Shown here piece by piece: positions 19,100 through 27,693 of a stretch of DNA of 64,000 bases. The notes under the pieces are model-generated. The model worked only from the letters and a program-made list of their open reading frames with translations. It was not told where the DNA came from and searched no databases. Positions within the stretch are counted from its first letter, which is position 1, and each line of letters opens with the position of its first letter. Source of the DNA: Sinorhizobium mexicanum (GTDB taxonomy: Bacteria; Pseudomonadota; Alphaproteobacteria; Rhizobiales; Rhizobiaceae); assembly GCF_013488225.1 (NCBI RefSeq), contig NZ_CP041238.1, positions 3,311,501-3,375,500 of the forward strand, in the 5' to 3' direction. The translations under genes and the position numbers were made by a program.

Positions 19100-19753
19100 C
19101 TAGGATGCCGGTTGCTCGCGGACCTGCAGACCGTCGACGAACAGCCGCTCAAGGAAGCGTGCGGCATCCTCGAAGCGCCCGTCGCCGGCATTTTCCTGGC
19201 CGAGCACGGCACGCACCTGCACATCGAAATCGGCATAGTGCTGCGTCGTCGACCAGATTGCGAAAATCAGGTGATAGGGATCGCACTTGGCGATCTTGCC
19301 GGCCTTTGCCCACGCGCGGATGACCTCGGCCTTCTCGTCGACGAGCTCTTTCAGCGGGCCTTTCAGCTCATCCTCGATATGGGGCGCGCCCTGCAGCACC
19401 TCATTGGCGAACAGCCGGCTTTCGCGCGGGAAATCGCGCGCCATCTCCAGCTTCCGCCGGATGTAGCTGCGGATCTCGGCGACCGGGTTTCCCTCGGCAT
19501 TGAACTCGCGGAGTGGATCGAGCCAGGTGTCGAGCACGCGGTCGATCAGCGCCCGGTGCATCGCCTCCTTGGTGCGGAAATAATAGAGCAGATTGGGTTT
19601 CGACATGCCTGCCACTTCGGCGATCTGATCGATGGTCGAGCCGCGAAAGCCATGGGCCGAAAAGACCTCCAGCGCCGCCTCGAGGATCTGCTCCTCCTTC
19701 TCCTCCTGGATACGTGTACGCCTCTGGGTTTTGGCCGCTCTCGGAAGTACCAT
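19100..19753 (-). CDS. rutR: TetR-family regulator of pyrimidine degradation
   Basis: 217 residues from the ATG at 19753, which has AGGGGG just upstream; nine residues could be added at 19780. TetR helix-turn-helix: FRGSTIDQIAEVAGMSKPNLLYYFRTKEAM. The C-terminal part (VRAWAKAGK-like helix IRAWAKAGKIAKCDPYHLIF and WSTTQHYADFDVQV) matches RutR of E. coli, which senses uracil/thymine. It lies between the preTA side and the hydrolase/dihydropyrimidinase operon, divergent from the latter. It probably represses these genes and is released by uracil. Confidence 0.88.
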   Translation of the reverse strand: MVLPRAAKTQRRTRIQEEKEEQILEAALEVFSAHGFRGSTIDQIAEVAGMSKPNLLYYFRTKEAMHRALIDRVLDTWLDPLREFNAEGNPVAEIRSYIRRKLEMARDFPRESRLFANEVLQGAPHIEDELKGPLKELVDEKAEVIRAWAKAGKIAKCDPYHLIFAIWSTTQHYADFDVQVRAVLGQENAGDGRFEDAARFLERLFVDGLQVREQPAS

Positions 19754-20067
19754 CTTGCCCCCTGCTCGCTCCCTGCGCACAATGACACGCGAGCGCCGTG
19801 TATTCTGTCAGACGCACAAAATCGCCGCAGCACCTCGAATTGCCCAAAATTCGGACGCGCCATTTTTTTGGGCAACTCCGATTTTTTGTTTTTCCGGCTT
19901 GAGTGCCGCCACGGAAGTTGTAATGTTTACCAACCGGTCAAATTATCAGTCAGTTTGCCAACAAAGGCAACGGCTGATCGAAAGGCACCAGAACAAAGCC
20001 TGGATTTGACCGGCGGGAACATGAGGGCTGCACCGCAAGGGGCAAACCGAAAAACGAGGAGAACGCC
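19754..20067. other. Divergent control region rutR / amidohydrolase operon
   Basis: 314 bp with no supported gene. It holds the candidate RutR box at 19926-19941 and a GAGGAG ribosome site before 20068. I see no tRNA or repeat in it. Confidence 0.6.
19926..19941. promoter_or_regulatory. Candidate RutR operator
   Basis: TTTACCA-AC-CGGTCAA differs at two of fourteen defined positions from the E. coli RutR consensus TTGACCA-NN-TGGTCAA, and lies between divergent rutR and the pyrimidine-degradation operon. Confidence 0.55.
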
Positions 20068-21318
20068 ATGGCAGCACCTGGCGAGAACATGCGCGTCAAC
20101 GCTGACCGCCTGTGGGATTCGTTGATGGATATGGCAAAGATCGGCCCCGGCGTCGCCGGCGGCAACAATCGCCAGACATTGACGGACGAAGACGGCGAGG
20201 GTCGTCGGCTTTTCCAGTCCTGGTGCGAGGCGGCTGGCCTTACCATGGGTGTCGACAAGATGGGCACCATGTTTTTCACCCGCCCCGGCACCGACCCGGA
20301 CGCACTGCCCGTGCACATCGGCTCCCATCTCGACACGCAACCGACGGGCGGCAAGTTCGACGGCGTCCTCGGTGTCCTGAGCGGCCTTGAGGTCGTGCGC
20401 ACGATGAACGATCTCGGCATTCGCACGAAGCACCCTATCGTGGTGACGAACTGGACCAATGAAGAGGGCGCGCGTTTCGCGCCTGCGATGATTGCCTCCG
20501 GCGTCTTTGCCGGTGCTCTTACGCTTGATTATGCCTACGCCCGCAAGGATCCGGAGGGAAAGTCGTTCGGCGACGAGTTGAAGCGCATCGGCTGGCTCGG
20601 CGACGAGGAGGTGGGTGCGCGCAAGATGCACGCCTATTTCGAATATCACATCGAACAGGGGCCGATCCTGGAAGCCGAGAGCAAGCAGATCGGCGTCGTC
20701 ACGCACTGTCAGGGCCTGTGGTGGCTGGAAGTCACTCTCACCGGCCGGGAAGCGCACACCGGATCGACGCCGATGAACATGCGGCTCAATGCCGGCCTTG
20801 CCATGGCGCAGATCTTCGAGATGGTCCAGAACGTTGCCATGGAAAACCAGCCCGGCGCCGTCGGCGGTGTCGGCCAGGTGTTCTTCTCGCCCAATTCACG
20901 CAACGTGCTGCCCGGCAAGGTCGTCTTCACCATCGACATCCGCTCGCCCGACCAAGCCAAGCTCGACGGCATGCGCGCCCGGATCGAGGCCGAAGCGCCG
21001 AAGATCGCCGAGGCGCTGGGTGTCGGCTGTTCGATCGAGGCGGTCGGCCATTTCGACCCGGTCACCTTCGACCCCAAGCTGGTCGCAACGGTCCGCGGCG
21101 CCGCCGAGAAGCTCGGCTACAGCCACATGAACCTCATCTCGGGCGCCGGCCACGATGCCTGTTGGGCGGCGAAGGTTGCCCCGACCACGATGATCATGTG
21201 TCCCTGCGTCGGCGGCCTCAGCCACAACGAGGCGGAGGACATCTCCAAGGAGTGGGCTTCGGCGGGGGCCGATGTCCTCTTCCACGCCGTGGTCGAAACG
21301 GCCGAAATCGTAAAGTGA
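20068..21318 (+). CDS. Zn-dependent N-carbamoyl-beta-alanine amidohydrolase (beta-ureidopropionase type)
   Basis: 416 residues, M20/M28-like HyuC/AmaB family. Metal and catalytic motifs are VHIGSHLDTQPTGGKFDG, WTNEEGARFAPAM, FEYHIEQGP and, at the C-terminus, SGAGHDACW and CVGGLSHNEAED. It hydrolyses N-carbamoyl-beta-alanine (from uracil) or N-carbamoyl-beta-aminoisobutyrate (from thymine) to the beta-amino acid, CO2 and ammonia. It precedes dihydropyrimidinase by 81 bp that contains a hairpin. The family also includes L-carbamoylases and allantoate amidohydrolases; the neighbours decide in favour of pyrimidine degradation. Confidence 0.9.
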   Translation: MAAPGENMRVNADRLWDSLMDMAKIGPGVAGGNNRQTLTDEDGEGRRLFQSWCEAAGLTMGVDKMGTMFFTRPGTDPDALPVHIGSHLDTQPTGGKFDGVLGVLSGLEVVRTMNDLGIRTKHPIVVTNWTNEEGARFAPAMIASGVFAGALTLDYAYARKDPEGKSFGDELKRIGWLGDEEVGARKMHAYFEYHIEQGPILEAESKQIGVVTHCQGLWWLEVTLTGREAHTGSTPMNMRLNAGLAMAQIFEMVQNVAMENQPGAVGGVGQVFFSPNSRNVLPGKVVFTIDIRSPDQAKLDGMRARIEAEAPKIAEALGVGCSIEAVGHFDPVTFDPKLVATVRGAAEKLGYSHMNLISGAGHDACWAAKVAPTTMIMCPCVGGLSHNEAEDISKEWASAGADVLFHAVVETAEIVK

Positions 21319-21324
21319 CATTGT

Positions 21325-21354
21325 GGGCGGGACGACGGTTCCGCCCTTTTTCTT
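21325..21354 (+). terminator. Possible attenuating terminator between amidohydrolase and hydA
   Basis: GGGCGG (21325-21330) pairs with CCGCCC (21341-21346), followed directly by TTTTTCTT. It lies inside the operon, so partial termination would lower hydA expression. Confidence 0.6.
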
Positions 21355-21399
21355 GGCCCTTCCGGCGGCCGAAAACACAATCGCAAGGGAACGCAAGCA

Positions 21400-22854
21400 A
21401 TGAGCACTGTGATCAAGGGTGGAACCATCGTCACGGCCGACCTAACCTACAAGGCCGACGTCAAGATCGATGGCGGCAGGATCGTCGAGATCGGTCCGAA
21501 CCTCTCCGGCACCGAGACGCTGGACGCGACCGGCTGCTACGTCATGCCCGGCGGCATCGACCCGCACACCCACCTCGAAATGCCCTTCATGGGCACCTAT
21601 TCCTCGGACGATTTCGAAAGTGGCACGCGCGCGGCGCTCGCCGGCGGCACGACCATGGTCGTCGATTTCGCGCTCCCCTCGCCCGGCCAGTCGCTCTTGG
21701 AAGCGCTCACCATGTGGGACAACAAGTCGACACGCGCCAATTGCGACTATTCCTTCCACATGGCGATCACCTGGTGGGGCGAGCAGGTCTTCAACGAGAT
21801 GGAGACAATCGTCAAGGATAAGGGCATCAACACTTTCAAGCACTTCATGGCCTACAAAGGCGCGCTGATGGTGGATGACGACGAGATGTTCTCCTCGTTC
21901 CAGCGCTGCGCCGGGCTTGGGGCCCTGCCGCTCGTCCACGCCGAAAATGGCGACGTCGTCGCCCAGTTGCAGGCGAAGCTGCTCGCCGAAGGCAACAACG
22001 GCCCCGAGGCCCACGCCTATTCGCGGCCGGCCGAAGTCGAAGGCGAGGCGACCAACCGCGCGATCATGATCGCCGACATGGCCGGCTGTCCGGTCTATAT
22101 CGTCCACACCTCCTGCGAGCAGGCCCACGAGGCAATCCGGCGCGCCCGCGCCAAAGGCATGCGCGTCTTCGGCGAGCCTTTGATCCAGCACCTGACGCTC
22201 GATGAAAGCGAATATTTCAACAAGGATTGGGACCACGCCGCCCGCCGCGTGATGTCGCCGCCCTTCCGCAACAAGCAGCATCAGGACAGCCTCTGGGCCG
22301 GGCTTGCCTCAGGTTCGCTGCAGGTGGTCGCGACCGACCATTGCGCCTTCACCACCGACCAGAAGCGCTTCGGCGTCGGCGATTTCACCAAGATCCCGAA
22401 CGGCACCGGGGGACTCGAGGACCGGATGCCGATGCTGTGGACCCACGGTGTCGCCACCGGCCGCATCACCATGAACGAATTCGTCGCGGTGACCTCGACC
22501 AACATCGCCAAGATTCTCAACATCTATCCGAAGAAGGGCGCGATCCTGGTGGGTAGCGATGCCGACCTGGTGGTGTGGGATCCGAAGCGCTCGAAGACGA
22601 TCTCGGCCAAGTCCCAGCAATCGTCGATCGACTACAACGTCTTCGAGGGCAAGACCGTGACGGGGCTACCTCGCTTCACGCTCAGCCGCGGCGTCGTTTC
22701 GATCGAGGAAGGCACAGTCAAGACGCAGGAAGGCCATGGGGAATTCGTCAAGCGCGATCCCTTCCCCGCCGTCAGCACGGCCCTTACCACATGGAAGGAA
22801 GTTACGGCGCCGCGCGCCGTACAGCGCACCGGCATCCCGGCAAGCGGGGTTTGA
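21400..22854 (+). CDS. hydA: Dihydropyrimidinase
   Basis: 484 residues, D-hydantoinase/dihydropyrimidinase family. Metal ligands are in MPGGIDPHTHLEMPF (HxH), the carboxylated Lys is in FKHFMAYKGALMVDD, further His residues are in LVHAENGD and VYIVHTSCEQ, and the late Asp is in VVATDHCAF. Opens the ring of dihydrouracil or dihydrothymine to the N-carbamoyl beta-amino acid, step two of the reductive pathway. Size, motif order and its place between the amidohydrolase and transporter genes all agree. Confidence 0.95.
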   Translation: MSTVIKGGTIVTADLTYKADVKIDGGRIVEIGPNLSGTETLDATGCYVMPGGIDPHTHLEMPFMGTYSSDDFESGTRAALAGGTTMVVDFALPSPGQSLLEALTMWDNKSTRANCDYSFHMAITWWGEQVFNEMETIVKDKGINTFKHFMAYKGALMVDDDEMFSSFQRCAGLGALPLVHAENGDVVAQLQAKLLAEGNNGPEAHAYSRPAEVEGEATNRAIMIADMAGCPVYIVHTSCEQAHEAIRRARAKGMRVFGEPLIQHLTLDESEYFNKDWDHAARRVMSPPFRNKQHQDSLWAGLASGSLQVVATDHCAFTTDQKRFGVGDFTKIPNGTGGLEDRMPMLWTHGVATGRITMNEFVAVTSTNIAKILNIYPKKGAILVGSDADLVVWDPKRSKTISAKSQQSSIDYNVFEGKTVTGLPRFTLSRGVVSIEEGTVKTQEGHGEFVKRDPFPAVSTALTTWKEVTAPRAVQRTGIPASGV

Positions 22855-22912
22855 CGCACTGCATATGCCGCATCCGTCATACACTTCTCGGACAAGGTCG
22901 CTCCTCGGAGCG

Positions 22913-23326
22913 CTAGGCCGGCACCAATGCATCGAGTTCGGGCAGCAGGACGACGCTTTCCTGCTCCTTCGGATCTGTTCGGGCGATCACCGCCGAGCAC
23001 GGCTTGTCAGAGAGATTGGCCGGCAGGTGCGGCACGCCGGCGGGGATGTAGAACATCTCGCCCTCCTTGACGACCACGTGCTCTTCGAGCCGGTCGCCGA
23101 ACCAGGTATGGGCCTCGCCGGCAAGCACGTAGATCGCAGTCTCATGGCTTTCATGCAGATGCGCCTTGGCACGCGCGCCAGGCGGGATGGTCAGGAGGTG
23201 CATGCAGATGCCCTTCGAGCCGACCGTTTCCGCGGCGATGCCCTCGAAATAGTTGAGCCCCTGCTTGCCGGCATAGGTGTCACCCGGACGAACCACGCGA
23301 CAGCCAGAATTGGATGATCGAGACAT
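22913..23326 (-). CDS. Cupin-domain protein
   Basis: 137 residues from the ATG at 23326 (MSRSSNSGCRVVRPGDTY). One cupin barrel: motif 1 region is RAKAHLHESHETAIYVLAGE with metal-type His/Glu, motif 2 region is EGEMFYIPAGVPHLPANLS. No catalytic partner domain is present. It is divergent from the ABC ATPase gene within the pyrimidine cluster; a role in binding or converting a pathway intermediate is possible but unproven. The longer open frame to 23659 overlaps the ATPase gene and is not used. Confidence 0.82.
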   Translation of the reverse strand: MSRSSNSGCRVVRPGDTYAGKQGLNYFEGIAAETVGSKGICMHLLTIPPGARAKAHLHESHETAIYVLAGEAHTWFGDRLEEHVVVKEGEMFYIPAGVPHLPANLSDKPCSAVIARTDPKEQESVVLLPELDALVPA

Positions 23327-23438
23327 GAACGCTCTCCAGAATTCGCTGAAAAAACCGCAACAGACGACATCGGCGGCATTGCATGTTGCAGGTTCGAATA
23401 GCAGTCTGCCACAGACAAGCCACAATGAGAATCCGCCC

Positions 23439-24230
23439 ATGACATCCAATTCTGCCTCCGTGGTCTCGGCTCGGGATCTCGGTCTCACGTTCCAGACCAG
23501 CGACGGGCCGGTCAATGCGCTGACGGGCGTGAACCTCGATGTGGCCAAGGGCGACTTCGTCTCCTTCATCGGCCCGTCAGGATGCGGCAAGACGACATTC
23601 CTGCGGGTCATCGCTGACCTCGAGAAGCCGACCTCAGGGGCCATCGCGGTCAACGGCATGTCGCCGGAAGAGGCCCGCCGGCATCGCGCTTACGGCTATG
23701 TTTTCCAGGCCGCAGCGCTTTACCCCTGGCGCACGATCGAGAAGAACATCGCCCTGCCGCTCGAAATCATGGGCTATTCGAAAGACGAGCGGAAGGCCCG
23801 GATCGATCGCACGCTCGAACTCGTCAACCTTTCGGGCTTCGGCAAGAAATATCCCTGGCAGCTTTCCGGCGGCATGCAGCAGCGGGCCTCGATCGCCCGC
23901 GCGCTCGCCTTCGATGCCGATCTTCTTCTGATGGACGAACCGTTCGGCGCCCTCGACGAGATCGTTCGCGACCACCTGAACGAGCAGCTTTTGAAACTCT
24001 GGGCGCGAACCAACAAGACCATCTGTTTCGTCACCCATTCGATTCCGGAGGCGGTGTACCTTTCGACCAAAATCGTCGTCATGAGCCCCCGCCCCGGCCG
24101 CGTGACCGACATCATCGAATCCACGCTTCCGCGAGAGCGGCCACTGGGCATTCGCGAGACACCGGAGTTCCTGGAAATCGCCCACCGCGTGCGCGAGGGT
24201 TTGAGAGCGGGGCACAGCTATGACGAGTAG
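23439..24230 (+). CDS. ABC transporter ATP-binding subunit (SsuB/TauB/ThiZ-like)
   Basis: 263 residues from the ATG at 23439, placed just before the domain (VVSARDLGLTFQTSDG). An ATG at 23325 would add 38 non-conserved residues and overlap the divergent cupin start codon. Walker A is GPSGCGKTTFLRVIAD, the signature is LSGGMQQRASIARA, Walker B is LLLMDEPFGALDE and the switch His is in CFVTHSIPEA. It drives import with the two permeases and the THI5-like binding protein downstream. Its 3' end overlaps the next gene by 11 bp. Confidence 0.9.
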   Translation: MTSNSASVVSARDLGLTFQTSDGPVNALTGVNLDVAKGDFVSFIGPSGCGKTTFLRVIADLEKPTSGAIAVNGMSPEEARRHRAYGYVFQAAALYPWRTIEKNIALPLEIMGYSKDERKARIDRTLELVNLSGFGKKYPWQLSGGMQQRASIARALAFDADLLLMDEPFGALDEIVRDHLNEQLLKLWARTNKTICFVTHSIPEAVYLSTKIVVMSPRPGRVTDIIESTLPRERPLGIRETPEFLEIAHRVREGLRAGHSYDE

Positions 24231-24708
24231 TGCTTGCGCCGCCCAGGCTTTCTGCCGTGATGCGGCTTTGGCGGACATGGAGGCGTGCGCCGACATCTTC
24301 AATCGCTGGGTAGACGCTACGGCGTGGATGCCAAGGGTCCACCCGGCAGACGATGTGGTACGGCATTATCGGGAAAGCGTCTTTGCAAACGGGCCCGTCA
24401 TAGTCGCCGATTGCCGGGGCGAAATCGCGGGCTTTCTCGCCCTGTCCGCGGACGGCTTTGTGACTGCGCTCTATCTGGACGAGCGCCACCGGCGCGTCGG
24501 GATCGGAACGGCGCTGCTTCACGAAGCGAAGAAGCGGGCGACAGGTGAACTGAGGCTTTGGACCTTTGAACACAATAGAGGTGCCCAACGCTTCTACGAA
24601 CGGGAAGGCTTCGTACCGGTGCGCAGAACGGGCGGCGAAAACGAGGAGAAGCTGCCAGACATTCTCTATCACTGGCGCGTCGAACCGTTGAGCGGAAGGG
24701 AGGCGTGA
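24220..24708 (+). CDS. GNAT-family N-acetyltransferase
   Basis: 162 residues. The acetyl-CoA binding motif A is visible as VTALYLDERHRRVGIGTALLHEAKKRA, with a downstream WTFEHNRGAQRFYEREGF motif B typical of GNAT enzymes. The start lies inside the 3' end of the ATPase gene, and the permease gene begins 2 bp after its stop, so it is embedded in the importer operon. Substrate unknown; an amine carried or released by the pathway (for example a beta-amino acid or an antimetabolite) is possible. Confidence 0.85.
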   Translation: MTSSACAAQAFCRDAALADMEACADIFNRWVDATAWMPRVHPADDVVRHYRESVFANGPVIVADCRGEIAGFLALSADGFVTALYLDERHRRVGIGTALLHEAKKRATGELRLWTFEHNRGAQRFYEREGFVPVRRTGGENEEKLPDILYHWRVEPLSGREA

Positions 24709-24709
24709 C

Positions 24710-25594
24710 ATGCGCGAAGAGAGCTTCTTCAGAGACAAGCTGCTTCCGATCTCTACAGTGGTCGTCATCCTGATCGCCGCTTGGTACGTCGCTGCCATAT
24801 TCCTCAACGCGCCCTTCGAGCGCGACACGGCCGCACGCGCCGGCACCGAGATCGGCTTCTCCGCTATCGTCCGCAACACGATGGCCCAGGAGCGGCCCGT
24901 CCTGCCCGCCCCCCATCAGGTCGTGGCCGAAATCTGGGATACGACCGTCAACAAGGCGATCACCTCCAAGCGCAGCCTCGTCTACCACGCCTGGATCACA
25001 CTTTCCGCGACGCTGCTCGGCTTCGGTATCGGTGCCGCGCTCGGCGTGCTGCTCGCCGTCGGCATCGTTCACAACCGTGCGATGGACAGGTCCTTGATGC
25101 CGTGGGTGATCGCCAGCCAGACCATCCCTATCCTCGCGATCGCGCCGATGATCATAGTCGTTCTGAACGCGATCGGCATCGCCGGCTTGCTGCCGAAAGC
25201 GCTGATCTCGACCTATCTCTCGTTCTTCCCGGTCGTCGTCGGCATGGTGAAGGGCCTGCGCAGCCCGGAAACGATCCAGCTCGACCTCATGCACACCTAT
25301 AATGCCTCATCGGCGCAGACCTTCTGGAAGCTGCGCTGGCCATCCTCCATGCCCTACCTCTTCACCTCGCTGAAGGTCGCCGTCGCCATCTCGCTTGTCG
25401 GTGCAATCGTCGGCGAACTGCCGACCGGCGCGGTGGCAGGGCTCGGCGCCCGCCTGCTTGCCGGATCCTATTACGGCCAGACAGTGCAGATCTGGGCGGC
25501 TCTGTTCATGGCGGCAGCGCTCGCGGCCGTCCTCGTGATGATCGTCGGCCTGGCGCACACGGCCGTCCTCAAGCGCATGGGGGCCAAGCCATGA
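24710..25594 (+). CDS. ABC transporter permease 1
   Basis: 294 residues, SsuC/ThiX type with about six membrane segments (first: LLPISTVVVILIAAWYVAAI). A long extracytoplasmic stretch follows the first segment, which is unusual for SsuC-type permeases. The coupling loop is SSAQTFWKLRWPSSMPYLF. Overlaps the second permease gene by 4 bp, so a heterodimeric channel is expected. Confidence 0.88.
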   Translation: MREESFFRDKLLPISTVVVILIAAWYVAAIFLNAPFERDTAARAGTEIGFSAIVRNTMAQERPVLPAPHQVVAEIWDTTVNKAITSKRSLVYHAWITLSATLLGFGIGAALGVLLAVGIVHNRAMDRSLMPWVIASQTIPILAIAPMIIVVLNAIGIAGLLPKALISTYLSFFPVVVGMVKGLRSPETIQLDLMHTYNASSAQTFWKLRWPSSMPYLFTSLKVAVAISLVGAIVGELPTGAVAGLGARLLAGSYYGQTVQIWAALFMAAALAAVLVMIVGLAHTAVLKRMGAKP

Positions 25595-26460
25595 ACCTTC
25601 CTGTTCTCGCCGGAGCCGTTTTCTTCTGGCTCGCTGCCTGGGCCTTCAACGAATGGCTCGTGCGCCAGCACTTTGCACACCCGACGGCCACCAACGCCGC
25701 GCGTTTCGCCGTTCCCCTCCTCTTCGGCATCACCATTCTCGTGCTTTGGGAGGGCATCGTCCGCGGCTTCGGCATTCCGTCGGTGCTGCTGCCGGCGCCG
25801 TCGATGATCTGGCAGCGTCTCGTCAACTCCCTGCCGACGCTGGTGGCCGATTTCCGGCAGACCTTCCTCAAGGCCGTGCTGACCGGTTATGCGCTCGGCT
25901 GCGGCCTCGGCTTCGCCGTGGCGATCCTGATCGACCGCTCTCCTTTCCTGCAGAAGGGGCTGCTGCCGCTCGGCAACTTCGTCTCGGCCCTCCCCGTCAT
26001 CGGCGTCGCACCGATCATGGTCATGTGGTTCGGCTTCGACTGGCAGTCGAAGGTCGCCGTCGTCGTGATCATGACCTTCTTCCCGATGCTGGTGAACACG
26101 GTTTCCGGCCTGGCTGCTGCCAGCCATATGGAGCGCGACCTGATGCGTACCTACGCGGCGACATGGTGGCAGACGCTCGTGAAGCTTCGCCTGCCAGCCG
26201 CCTGGCCTTTCATTTTCAACGCTCTCAAGATTAACTCCACGCTGGCGCTGATCGGTGCCATCGTGGCCGAATTTTTCGGGACGCCCATTGTCGGCATGGG
26301 TTTCCGGATCTCCACGGAAGTGGGCCGCATGAACGTCGACATGGTTTGGGCCGAGATCGCCGTCGCGGCGGTGGCTGGCTCCGCCTTCTACGGGGTGGTG
26401 GTGCTCGCCGAGCGCGCCGTCACCTTCTGGCACCCGTCCATCCGCAGTGGACGGGCCTAG
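25591..26460 (+). CDS. ABC transporter permease 2
   Basis: 289 residues, BPD_transp_1 family, about six membrane segments. The coupling loop is ATWWQTLVKLRLPAAWPFIF. Pairs with the preceding permease. Its TAG stop (26458-26460) is at the same time the first three bases of the 104 bp palindromic element that follows. Confidence 0.88.
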   Translation: MNLPVLAGAVFFWLAAWAFNEWLVRQHFAHPTATNAARFAVPLLFGITILVLWEGIVRGFGIPSVLLPAPSMIWQRLVNSLPTLVADFRQTFLKAVLTGYALGCGLGFAVAILIDRSPFLQKGLLPLGNFVSALPVIGVAPIMVMWFGFDWQSKVAVVVIMTFFPMLVNTVSGLAAASHMERDLMRTYAATWWQTLVKLRLPAAWPFIFNALKINSTLALIGAIVAEFFGTPIVGMGFRISTEVGRMNVDMVWAEIAVAAVAGSAFYGVVVLAERAVTFWHPSIRSGRA

Positions 26461-26561
26461 AGCAATTCCAGGAAAGGTGTGCAGCGGCTTTCCGTACGGA
26501 ATTGCGTAGTTTCAAACAGTTAGATCATATCAGGGTTTCAATGAAACAATGAAATGATCTA
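26458..26561. repeat. 104 bp two-hairpin palindromic element, copy A
   Basis: Begins TAGAGCA and ends TGATCTA. First hairpin: GCAATTCC (26462-26469) with GGAATTGC (26498-26505), with inner GGAAAG/CTTTCC. Second hairpin: 26521-26561, ends TAGATCAT/ATGATCTA with inner GTTTCA/TGAAAC. Same length and layout as copy B at 59557-59660. Confidence 0.85.
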
Positions 26562-26607
26562 GGAATGAAGCGACAATGAGAATGACCAACAATAAGAGGG
26601 AACAGAC

Positions 26608-27600
26608 ATGAACAAGAAACTTGCGTCTCTGCTTGCTGCAGGCGTCTTTTCGCTTGCCGCCTTCCACGCCAATGCCGCCGACAAGGTCGCGCTGCAGCTG
26701 AAGTGGGTCACCCAGGCCCAGTTTGCCGGCTACTACGTCGCCAAGGACAAGGGCTTCTACGACGAAGAAGGCCTCGACGTCGATATCAAGCCCGGCGGCC
26801 CGGATATCGCTCCGGCGCAGGTGATTGCCGGCGGCGGCGCCGACGTCATCGTCGACTGGATGCCTTCCGCTCTCGCAACGCGCGAAAAGGGCGTGCCGCT
26901 CGTCAACATCGCCCAGCCGTTCAAGAAGTCCGGCATGATGCTGACCTGTCTCAAGGAATCCGGCGTGACGAGCCCCGACAACTTCAAGGGCAAGACGCTC
27001 GGTGTCTGGTTCTTCGGCAACGAATACCCCTTCCTCTCCTGGATGGCGCATCTGAAGATCCCGACGGACGGCGGCCCGGAAGGTGTGACCGTCTTGAAGC
27101 AGGGCTTCAACGTCGATCCCCTGATCCAGAAGCAGGCCGCCTGCATCTCCACGATGACCTACAACGAGTATTGGCAGGTGATCGACGCCGGCATCAAGCC
27201 GGAAGACCTCGTTACCTTCAAGTACGAAGACCAGGGCGTCGCCACCCTCGAAGATGGTCTCTATGTGCTCGAGGACAAGCTCAAGGACCCGGCCTTCAAG
27301 GAACGGATGGTGAAGTTCGTCCGCGCCTCGATGAAGGGGTGGAAATATGCAGAGGAGAACCCGGACGAGGCTGCCGATATCGTTCTTGAGAACGATTCCA
27401 CCGGTGCCCAGACGGAGAAGCACCAGAAGCGCATGATGGGCGAAATCGCCAAGCTGACCGCCGGCTCCAACGGCGCGCTCGACGAGGCCGACTACAAGCG
27501 CACCGTTCAGTCGCTGCTCGCCGGGGGCTCCGACCCGGTCATCTCCAAGGAGCCGGAGGGCGCCTGGACGCATGAAGTAACGGACGAAGCGCTCAAGTAA
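26608..27600 (+). CDS. THI5/NMT1-like periplasmic substrate-binding protein
   Basis: 330 residues with a signal peptide (MNKKLASLLAAGVFSLAAF, cut after NAA). The mature start KVALQLKWVTQAQFAGYYVA and GFYDEEGLDVDI match the NMT1/THI5-like family that binds pyrimidine-like compounds such as formyl-aminopyrimidine (ThiY). Next to a pyrimidine-degradation cluster, uptake of uracil, thymine or a dihydropyrimidine is the simplest inference; thiamine-precursor or riboflavin-type substrates are alternatives. Separated from the permeases by the 104 bp element and followed by a strong terminator. Confidence 0.87.
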   Translation: MNKKLASLLAAGVFSLAAFHANAADKVALQLKWVTQAQFAGYYVAKDKGFYDEEGLDVDIKPGGPDIAPAQVIAGGGADVIVDWMPSALATREKGVPLVNIAQPFKKSGMMLTCLKESGVTSPDNFKGKTLGVWFFGNEYPFLSWMAHLKIPTDGGPEGVTVLKQGFNVDPLIQKQAACISTMTYNEYWQVIDAGIKPEDLVTFKYEDQGVATLEDGLYVLEDKLKDPAFKERMVKFVRASMKGWKYAEENPDEAADIVLENDSTGAQTEKHQKRMMGEIAKLTAGSNGALDEADYKRTVQSLLAGGSDPVISKEPEGAWTHEVTDEALK

Positions 27601-27623
27601 TACACGCGGAAGCCGATGGAACC

Positions 27624-27659
27624 GGAGCGTGCGGCGCCCGCCGCGCGCTCCTTTTTCTT
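27624..27659 (+). terminator. Rho-independent terminator of the pyrimidine importer operon
   Basis: 12 bp stem GGAGCGTGCGGC / GCCGCGCGCTCC (one G-T pair), loop GCCC, then TTTTTCTT. It starts 24 nt after the binding-protein stop. Confidence 0.88.
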
Positions 27660-27693
27660 AAGGCCGGCGACGACCCAAGATCAGCCGAAGCAT

